Positions 7,569 through 16,400 of a stretch of DNA of 18,679 nucleotides are shown piece by piece. Source of the DNA: Pelagophyceae sp. CCMP2097 (taxonomy: Eukaryota; Sar; Pelagophyceae); contig MU657235.1 of assembly GCA_026770575.1 (NCBI GenBank), positions 243,320 through 261,998 on the forward strand, given 5' to 3'. The notes below the pieces were generated by a model, which did not search any database, was not told where the DNA came from, and saw only the letters and a list, made by a program, of their open reading frames with translations. The position numbers were made by a program, and so were the translations under genes. The first letter of the stretch is position 1. The number at the start of each line of letters is the position of its first letter.

Positions 7569-9531
7569 TCACCGCCGGCACCGCGCCGCCGGTGCGCCAC
7601 GGTTCTGCTCGACGGTGAGCACCTCCGTGCTCGACAAGTAGATGATCTCGTCCTCGTCCTCGTCCTCCTCGTCGCTGTCACGCGTCGTCGAATTGTCTCC
7701 ACCGATGACGACGACCCGTGGCTGTTCGTTCGTCGCGTCGACTCGAACGGCTCCACAGCTGTAGCGCGCAGTCCGCATCGCAGGCCCGGGCGCGAACTCC
7801 ATCGTCGCCACGTCGAGGAGCTCGGTCGTGGCCACCGCCTTATCGGATGCGTCCTGTCCGCCGATGACGAGGACGTGGCGAGCATCGACAGACACGGCCG
7901 CGAGATAAGAGCGTTCCGACCTCATGGATGGACCAGGCGCGAACGCCATGGTCCGGATGTCGAGGACCTCCGTCGTCGCATATCTCGATCCTCCAGAGTC
8001 ACCACCGGCCACCAGGATGCGGTGCTCGTCGAGCGCGACGGCCGCGCAGCCGCTGCGGGGAGCGGCCATGCTGGGCCCCGGCGAAAAGGACAGCGTGTCC
8101 AGGCTGAGGATCTCCGTACTCGAGGAGTGAGACGTGGCATCGTAGCCGCCGACGACGAGGATCCTGCGACCGTCGAGTGCAATAGCGGCACAAAAGGATC
8201 GTGCCGATTGCATGTTCGGCCCCGGCGTGACCGTGAGCGTCAAGAGGTGGAAGATCTCCGTCGTGTTCAAGTATCGACCACCGCAGCCACCCACCACGAG
8301 TACTGGATCCGCGTCGATTACGTCTGCCGATCGCATACCTGTAGGTAGCCTACAGCCTCTTGAATGTGGCCGGCATCTTGCACTACCGTGCCGGTCACCT
8401 ACAACCTCATTGTGTGTCGTAGATTGTCAGCCCAAGTCCCGAGCTTGCATCAGAGTTAAATCGAGTCCCCCTCAGCCCTTCTGGGTTGCTGGCTGGATTC
8501 TGCATTCTCATCCAAGGGACATTGCGGCTTCTACGACCTCCCAAACTCAAATTGTCAGCCCTTTCGTCGCAGATTCTCATTTTACGTCGCAGATTGTCAG
8601 CCCAAGTCCCGAGTCTGTGCCGAAGACGCCTAGGCCCTTCGGGGTTTATAGCGGCTACCTCATTCTCATAGAAGGGACCTCGCGGTTTGGTCCGTAGAAT
8701 CTCAATCTATCTGGACGGCCGCACAGCCATATCGACGCGTGAGCATGTCCGGCCCGGCGGTAAAAGCAAATATCTGCGTGTCGAGCAATAACGTCGAGTT
8801 TAAATACTCGCTCGAACGACCGCCAAACACAACGACGCGCCCTCCAACAAACACGGCAGCAATATCAGAACGTTCTGAGTCCATCTCCGGTCCCGGTTGG
8901 AACGCCGCGTCGTCGGTCCAGGGCCGTTCGCCGAACACGGCGGCCTCGAGGCCAAAGTAGTCCAGCTCCTTCATCATGGATTCTTGCGCGGCATTGGCGA
9001 AGGCGCGGATCGTCCTCTGCATGTGCGCGCCGTCGAGGTCGCGGAGGAAGTCGAGGAGGAGTCGGAACCGCTCGCCGTCGCGGTCGATGAAGATGCTGCC
9101 GTCGTCGGGGTCCGGCTGCAGCATCGCGTCGCAGCGCCCAAACATGCGCCCGAGCATCGAGTCCTCGAATTTTGTCAGCACGCCCCGCGAAGTCTCGAAG
9201 CGCGCGCCGCCGACGTTGAGCTTGATCTTCTCGCCGGGCGGCGGCGCCGCTGCCCGCACGCGCTCCTGCAATTCTTCGTCGCGCGCGAGCTTCTCCTCCG
9301 TTTCTGCGATAAAGGCCGAGCGGTCGCCCTGGAGCGCCAGGCGGTCGGTCGCGAGCTGGGCTTAGGAGGTTAACGTTTGTGATAAAGGCTTTGATGTCGC
9401 GATAAAGGCAGCCCGCTTCAAAGTCGCAGGCTGCTTACCATGCCGGCATCAAAGGCCCGCTCGAGTGCGTCGATCGCGGCGGCGTGCGCCGTGGCCGCGA
9501 AGCGCGCGACCTCGAGCGCCGCGGCCACATT
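7569..9531 (-). CDS. BTB(T1)-kelch protein, spliced, 5' end unresolved
   Basis: Three coding pieces are visible: about 9531-9439, 9355 to about 8725, and about 8338-7569. The first gives an Ala-rich helix ending at a perfect GTAAGC donor. The second opens with a charged helix, then a KCTD-type BTB/T1 domain (KIKLNVGGARFETSRGVL, then a long helix), then kelch blade 1 and half of blade 2. The third supplies the rest of blade 2 and blades 3-6, each with P-G-P-x-M, an R, A-A-V and a V-V-G-G strand. Joined, the propeller has exactly six blades. BTB-kelch proteins typically act as substrate adaptors for Cullin-3 ubiquitin ligases; that role is inferred. Blade 6 carries an acidic run (DEEDEDEDE). 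No in-frame ATG is visible for the first piece, which abuts a repeat, and the junction within blade 2 has no fully satisfying splice pair, so partial decay is possible. Confidence 0.75.
8339..8724 (-). other. Intron or insertion splitting kelch blade 2
   Basis: The minus-strand frame hits a TGA right after CAAVQID. The propeller resumes at DADPVLVVGG some 370 bp later. The in-frame pair is donor GTGCGG at 8724 with acceptor TACAG at 8339, giving RRYGC-MRSADVIDADP. That is two residues longer than the spacing in the other blades. The segment contains two diverged copies of a unit about 160-170 bp long. Confidence 0.45.
8416..8696. repeat. Two-copy diverged tandem repeat inside the kelch intron
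   Basis: AGATTGTCAGCCCAAGTCCC occurs at 8421-8440 and again at 8591-8610, and both continue as GAG. CATTCTCAT-x2-AAGGGAC occurs near 8503 and near 8661. The offsets (170 and 158 bp) show an old, indel-scarred tandem duplication of a unit of roughly 165 bp. Confidence 0.8.
9356..9438 (-). other. First visible intron of the BTB-kelch gene
   Basis: It is an 83-bp phase 0 intron on the minus strand. The donor is GTAAGC directly after ATG (Met), and the acceptor is CCTCCTAAGCCCAG before CTCGCGACC. GTTAAC upstream of the acceptor could serve as a branch site. Removal joins the Ala-rich helix to the charged helix before the BTB domain. Confidence 0.75.
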
Positions 9532-9540
9532 GTGTGAAGC

Positions 9541-9716
9541 GAAACCATTGTCGTGATATCGAGTTCCGGTCGATACAGACAAGGGAACTCGTGACGTGAG
9601 CGCATATACGAACCGCCCTGAGCGGGAGTCTCCGACGCCTATCCCCGGCCGCAGACGCCTGTCCCCGGCCGCGGCTCACCGGTCCTCGGGCTGGCTGCAG
9701 TGAGGGGCAGGAGTAG
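9541..9716 (+). repeat. Dispersed repeat unit, copy 2
   Basis: It contains TTCCGGTCGATACAGACAAG at 9564, matched at 9936, and the CTGTCCCCGGCCGCGGCT to GGCTGGCTGC block at 9659, matched at 10003 and more weakly at 7405. It is a direct duplication with an offset of about 344-372 bp. The left edge meets the first visible BTB-kelch exon at about 9540. Confidence 0.8.
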
Positions 9717-9895
9717 GGACGGTGTTTTCGGGTCGGGTCGAGTATTTCATTGTGCCAACCCCTCTGGTCGCGAGTCGGTCGATCGACCGAAACCCGTTCT
9801 CCAGGCCGAGTCACGGGTCGGCAGGCCGGCTGACCCGCGGGTCGCGGGTCGGTCGGGTCGAGAGACGCGGAATCCGAGTCGAGATCCGGTCGTAA
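9717..9895 (+). repeat. GGGTCGGG-rich dispersed repeat, copy B
   Basis: Starts with GGACGGTGTTTTCGGGTCGG and includes the 50-bp block at 9785-9834 that is identical to 6651-6700. The similarity continues past that block through AGACGCGGAATCC, then fades near 9895. It is in the same orientation as copy A, 3.15 kb away, on the other side of the BTB-kelch gene. Confidence 0.85.
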
Positions 9896-9934
9896 CCGTT
9901 GTTCGTGTCGAAACGTTGCTCGTCGTTGTCTCGA

Positions 9935-10050
9935 CTTCCGGTCGATACAGACAAGGGAGCTCGAAGCGCCGAAGCCCCGACCCCTGTCCCCGCCGCAGAC
10001 GTCTGTCCCCGGCCGCGGCTCGCCGCTCCTCGGGCTGGCTGCTGCTGATG
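9935..10050 (+). repeat. Dispersed repeat unit, copy 3
   Basis: It holds the second copy of TTCCGGTCGATACAGACAAG (9936) and of the CTGTCCCCGGCCGCGGCT block (10003). It is shorter than copy 2 and ends in GGCTGGCTGCTGCTGATG instead of the CTGCAGTGAGGGG ending. Confidence 0.8.
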
Positions 10051-10053
10051 AGA

Positions 10054-10300
10054 CCGTATAGGAGAGACCGTCGATGGACCGTCGAAGGGACCGTATAGGG
10101 CACCGTGGAAGAACCATTCAGGGGACCGTATAAGGGATGGCATACGAGACCGTAAAGGAGACTGACTGTACGACGGTCTCAAGGACGGTCTCAAGACCGT
10201 TTCGGGGCCGAAGGGACTGTCGAAGGGGATAGCAGAAGACCGTAGGAGAGGCCATATGAGGGACCGACACCCTATCGGGACTGTCCGGGGACCGAGATTC
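10054..10300. repeat. Degenerate GACCGT-rich tract
   Basis: More than a dozen irregularly spaced words of the type GGACCGT, AGACCGT and GGACCGTATA occur here, usually separated by GAAGGGA or AGGAGA. Some are inverted, as in GACGGTCTCAAGGACGGTCTCAAGACCGT near 10172-10200. It has no fixed period and no coding potential. It sits just downstream of the giant gene's stop codon. Confidence 0.7.
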
Positions 10301-10420
10301 GAAGGGGCCCCTTGTTTTTGGCGCGAGGTGCCAAAAGCTCGTCGTTGTGAAACAAACGATACGAGGTTGCGTCCTTAAAACGTCTTCAGGGGAGCAAGGG
10401 GTTTCTGCCTCGAGGGGCGC

Positions 10421-13400
10421 CTATTCCGCGAGGGCGCCGGCGTGCGGCGCGCGCGAGAGCGTGTAGAACTTGTGCGACGGGCCCATGACCACATTCACGA
10501 CCCGAGGCACGATCTGCACCTCGACCGTAATCGGCGCCAGGCCGCCGCCGCGGTGAAACGCGCAGTTGACGTGGAGGTTGAACGGCTTGGTGCACAAGGC
10601 GAGCTTGTTCTTCAGCCGGGTCACGGTGAACGGATTCTCCCCGGCGCAGTCTCCGACTAAGGCTTCGTAAGCCCGAACAATCGCTTCCGCGTCGTCGCAG
10701 ACGACGGTGGCCCGGAGCGGGTCTGAGATTTGGGCGGCGTAGGGCCACTTTTCCGCAGAAGCCTCGACCGAGTACTTGAGAGGGTCGACCAGCTTCCTAT
10801 AACCCCCGACCTTGGCAGTCATCCTCGCCGCGCTTTTCACAGCCGTCGTCACCTCGGACTTGTATAATGAACATTTGGATGTCCACGTCGCGTCGGACGC
10901 CTTCTCCTCTGCATCTTCGGCAGCATCTTCGGTGCATAAAAGCTTCTTCAAAGCCGAGATAAAAGCCGGGTGCGCATCCAGCGCGACGGACCTCAGAGCG
11001 TGCGGCAGCACGGCCTCGTCGAAGTGTTCCTTCAACGAGTCTCCTCCGAGACGGTTTGTCCATGCCGTTAAGAGAGGATCTCTGAGAGGGGCTTGCAGGC
11101 TCTCTCCGCTGTCAAAGTCGGCCAAAGCGCAGATGCGCTGGCCCCAGTCCGGCTCCGCCAGAATCGCCGCTGCTGCTTCCTCCATGACGATCAAGCATTT
11201 GAAGTTTGCCGCGTGCGCGTGGATCGCCAGGTCGAAGAAAGCCTCTTGAAACCGCCGGCCATTCGCCGGGAAGTGCTCCGAGGACCCCTGCGGCGAGACC
11301 TTGGTCGCCTTGCCCAGGAGGCCTTTGAAGCGCCTTGCCCAAGCGCTTTGGTCCTCCATCGGGCCTACGGTTAAACATCCGGCAGCTTCGTCCAGCACCG
11401 CCTCGTCGCTGGCATCGTCGTCCCCGCCTCGCTCGAGGGCGCCTTCGTCCTTTAAAGCCGCGAGCTTAAAGCAATCGGACCGCTTCGCTCTGAAAGAAAG
11501 GCCCCGGCCAACAGACGGACCTTTCCCGATTTCCCTCCCGAAAGCCGATTCGGCAGCCAACGCCGCGTCGCGGAGAGGCGCCGCCTTGTCTTGAAGCGAA
11601 ATGGCCTTGAAGGGTGCCTCCGAGGCTCGCAACGGCGTTTCCACGGGTTTCAACCCCGTCTTGAAAGAACCCCGCCCAGTCGCGCTTTCGTCAAAGTCGT
11701 CGCCGGCGTGCTCTTGAATCAAAGCGTCTACGATAGTGCGTACAGCTTTTTGGAAATGCATGAAATCGAGCATTGGAGGTGTCGCCGACGAGGCCAGCTC
11801 CGTAAAGGCCACGGCCACCACGTCGCCGTGCAGCTCCTGCGCCAGCGGCCCGAGCACGATGTCGACGTCTTTCGCGAATTGGTCGCCGGAGACGAAGACG
11901 GGCGTCTGCTTGGACCGCATGCGCGTCCGGGCCAGTAAAGCGGCGTCGTTCAACAGCCGAACCTCGTGCGTCGCCAGGATCGTCCTCGTTTGCACCAGAT
12001 GCGTCCACACGCCGGAGAGGGGCAGGAGCTGCGTCGTCAAGTACTTCCAGCCGAGCTCGGCGGCTTCGAACCCGCGAGAAGCTTTCGACGGCGTGGCCCG
12101 GAGTTCGTCATCTAAAATAGAGAGCGCCGTCGCAAAGACCGCGTCGTCCATGACGCGGACGTTCATCCCGAGGCGTAGACGGTCGAAGGCGGGCCGGTCG
12201 AAGGCGCGTTTCAGTTTGATCAGCTCGAGGACACCCGTCACTTCCTCGTTCTTAAAGGCGCTGTAGAGTCGAAGGGTGATGGCCACCGAGATGCACGAGA
12301 CCACGCCGGCAAAGACCTTTGCGGCGCCTTCCGAGAGCAGCTCGGCGAAGAGGACCAGGGCGAGCGCGATGGCTGCGAGGACGAAGATTTGCAAAAAGTT
12401 GACGAGGGCCGTGTGGCCTCTGTTGATGTAGGGCCGCATCTCCCTCGTGAGGGTCATCCAGGCGAAGATGACCACCAAGAGGATCGAGAGACGCAGACCG
12501 CGCTGCGTCAGAGGCACGAGCGCGCCACAAATGACGATGCGCATCTCCAAAGCCAGAATCTCGTAATACCAAACGGCAGGCCGCACGTGCCTCGTGAAGA
12601 AGGAGAGCGCCCCGTCGGGCCGGCCGTAGAAGCGGTTCAGCTTCAACTTCAAGAGGAGAGAAGCGGGGACGAGGACGACGTACAAGATGAGGAGGAAGGT
12701 CGCGGCGCTCCGAAAGTATCGGTAATTATCCGAACCGCACCGCACTTCATAATCGTAAGTCAGCCACTGCTCGTGCGACTTTGGCGAAGTGGCGAACCTC
12801 TCGCTGCACGAGTAAAAGGTGAAGATGATGGAGCAAATGTAGTTGTGCAGGAGCACGACCACGAGCCAGAACAACGAAGTCGCCGTTCTTCTCGTCGCCC
12901 GGCCGACGTCCGTCCTCGTCACCTGCCTCCACACTCGCGACGGATACGGCGCTGCGCCGACTCGGATGACTGCGGAGAGCACGACTCCAAACGAGAGCAG
13001 CACCCCGAACGCAAAGGGGAACATGGTCCAGGCTAAAAAGAGCTCGAAGTAGTTCATCGTGTAGTAGCACTGCATACTTGGGACCACAAAGGAGAGATCG
13101 AAGGACATGAAGCCGAAGAACTGCAAGACGGTGGAGAGAGGTTCCGGATAGTCGACGTTCTCGATGGCCACGAATCGTGAAACTGTCGAGACGGCGTACC
13201 ACACTTGAACAGCAGCCACGATGAACCACCGACTTTTCGCAAAGGACGTCGCTTGCAGGACGCGCTTCTTCGTTTTCGCGCCACCAGCGCAAGCGAGGGC
13301 GAAAATGGAGACTGCCGCTAATCCGACCACGAAAGCTCCCAGTACGATAGCAAAGAAGATGGGCAGCACGCTCTTCCCGTCGCACTGCGCACATCCACCC

Positions 13401-16400
13401 CCTTGGCCTAAAGAAGAAGGTCGCGGGTAGTACCCTTCCTCGCATAGAGCACATAGGGGTCCTGACGAGTGCGGGGCGCACAACGATATCCCAAACGTCT
13501 CAGAACTGTCTTCAAACGCTTCTTGATACCCCACACCGGCGCAGCTGCAGTCCGCGTCTGCGCAATAGTCCTTGTCCGCGCACTCGTAAAGAGCTTCACT
13601 TTCCGCAAAGAATCGGTAGTACCCAACTTCGATGGGTAGAGTTGATGCGGTAAAGAGCTGATAACCAACTGTTGCTGAAGAAGCATCGAGCGGGGGGTAC
13701 CTCCCGCACGCCGCGCCGCGCGGGCACGGCACGCACCCGCCGTTTGAGTAATATTCCGTGTACTCGCACGGGATGCACGAGACGGCAATCTCAGAGTCCT
13801 CCCTTTCCGTAAACCCGACGGGGCACGTTGTGAGTTCCACGTTCAATGCCGCCGTCTGCAACGACGAAGCGGGTGCGAAGAAGCCCAAAGAGTGCGAGTC
13901 TCCTGGTACTCCTGTGAGCGTGATGGTGTCAAAAGTCGCGACTCCTTTTTCGCAGATGGCCACTAAGCCCGAGGCTTGCACACTGTCGTCCTCGAACCTC
14001 GCCGAGACGACAGTCGAAGAGTCGGACTTGACGACTTGGCCGTACTGGTCCACTAAGGCGGTTGTTAAAAATGGCATGGCGGCGTTGGGGACCGCTTTGA
14101 GGCTCGTCAAAGTGGTGTTGATCAAAAGCGCAGTCGCCAGAGTCGCCGCAAAGTCGCCGTAGGCCGCTTTATTCCCTTGAGAAAAGGCCTGGGCAGACAA
14201 CAAACCCTCGGGTTCGATGCCGGAAAAAAAAACACCCGCCCCGCCGCCTTGCAAAGCCTCGTTATCCCGAAATTTCACCGCCAAATCCCGAGCCGAAACG
14301 GAACCGACGGTGAAGCGTAAAGGCGCCGTCTCTAAACCGCCGGTCGACCACTCTGCTGATGCGGTGAAGAACGGGGAGAGGCCGTCGAAAGTCGACACGG
14401 TAGCTTGCAGAGACCCGCCGAACCACTTCGCTCCCCGTGAATCAAACGCTTGCACTACGTAGTCCCCCGACTCCAGGCAAAACTCAAAGGCCTTTGCAGC
14501 GCCGGCGTCTGGCTCGCCGACGTACAGAGGAGAGCCAGGAGCTCGCGGACCAAGCGAAGGGTTTCGTCCTCGTCGTCTGCCGTTGGTCACAGTGAAATAG
14601 CTCTCTCCGCCGCCTAAAACGGCCGCTTTGCAGGCGCAGCCGTCGCACCTGCCTGTGCTTAGTGATCTTAAAGAATCGCAGGTGCCTGGAGAAGCGTCGC
14701 ACGTGGCTTCCACTAAAGGGCCTTCCGTCGGGCCGTTCAAGCACTCAACAGAGTTGCTTCGCCAGTCTGTAACCACCCTTAAAACGCCCACGCAGCTTAA
14801 AGGCTGTGCTTCGAACGCTAAAGAGGCCCCCGTCGGTCTTACGGCGACTCCGCCGCCGGAGCCTTGGTCGACGGAGTTGCGGATGAAAGTCGTACTCCCG
14901 GAAACGCGTAAGACGGCAAAAGGGGGTACGCCGCAGCTCGAGACGATCGACCGAGCGCCAATGTCGATGGAGCCGCTGCCGAAGAATGCAGAGTTGCCAT
15001 CGAAGGTGGAGTTGAAGATGGTGAAGATTGGCGCCTCGTTGCAAAGAATCAGCGCCACGGCGCCGCCTCTTTGTTTCGCGCGGTTCGCCACGGCGCGCAC
15101 GTTTCGGAAGGTGATGGCCTTGATTCGGTCCAATGCGGCGAAGCCACCTCGCACCGTCGCTCGATTCCTTTGAAAAGTGGAATTGGAAACGTCTAAAACG
15201 CCGAGCGTCCCGACCCGAACAGCCCCGCCGTCACCCGCCGCTGAATTCGAATCCCCGCGCACGAATTGCAAGATCGCAGTCGCCTGCGCGTTGACGACGA
15301 TGCCTCCTCCGTGGCCGAGTCGGGCGACGTTGTTCTCCAAGACGGCTCCGTAAGCGACCATCCTCCCAAAGTCGTTCAACGACACACCACCGCCGTCGCC
15401 TTGCACGGCCACGTTGTCGGTGAAGCTCACAGAGTCCGGTTTTCCGGCAGAAGCGCCTGGCGAGAAAGCGTCTAACGAAAAGGACGTCGCTCGAGCGCCG
15501 TGGGCGTCCGCCGCGCTCAACCCTAAAACGTGAAATTCGTTCACCGCCTGCAGAAACGAGACGCGCCCGTCGTTTAAGACGGATACAGGGTGCGGCGGCA
15601 GCGTGAGCGAAAAGGCGCCTTGGAGCCAACCTGCACCGGCAGACGAGGCGGCCCAAAGCTCGTTGGAGGATCCGGGAGGCAAACACGCTTCAAAATGCGC
15701 CAAGGCGCCCGCGAGGGGCGTGAATCGTGAGGGCGATCCTCTCGAATCGCGGCCCGTTTGGCCGCCGAGGAAAAGAGAGGCTTCCGCAGCGGGAGTCGTT
15801 CTGGCTGCAGTCCAGTCGAGCGAAAGCTGCACGAAAGCGCACGTTCCCGAGGCGTACAACTGCGCCCCGGCGCCGCGGACTTCGATTGCGCCGCCGTCGA
15901 CGCCGGCCGTGTTGCCCATAAAAGTCGATTTGGGGCCGAGGTGCAAGACCGCGCCGCCCCCGACCGTCGCCCCGCCGCCTCCCCCGACTGCGACGTTCCC
16001 AGTAAAGACGCAATCCGACACGCCCGCCGCCGCTCCAGACGCGAGGAGCGAGAGGCCGCCGCCTCTGGATGCGGCGATATTCTTCTCCAGAAGAGTCGCG
16101 GTGACGGCCACCTTGGAAGCCGCCCCAACAGCGACGGCGCCGCCTTCAGCGCCAGCAAAGTTCCCAGACAGAGATGATGATTCGACTAAGGCGTGGCAGT
16201 TCTGGCCTAAGTAAAGACCACCTCCATCTAAAGATGCGAGGCAGGCGGTGATTGTGGTCCGCACGAGGGCAAGGACGACTCCCGGCAGTATAGCCGCCAC
16301 CGCGCCACCAGACGTGCCCGCGTGGCACCCTTCAAAGAAGCAGTCCGCTAAAGTCGCCGAGGAAGCGGCCGCGAGAGCGAGGCCGCCGCCGCCGCCGAGT

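Noticed and set aside
9449..10117. Minus-strand open frame of 222 codons upstream of BTB-kelch
   Set aside because: It is translated from dispersed repeats, and its end overlaps the first BTB-kelch exon in a frame that hits a stop before the GTAAGC donor.
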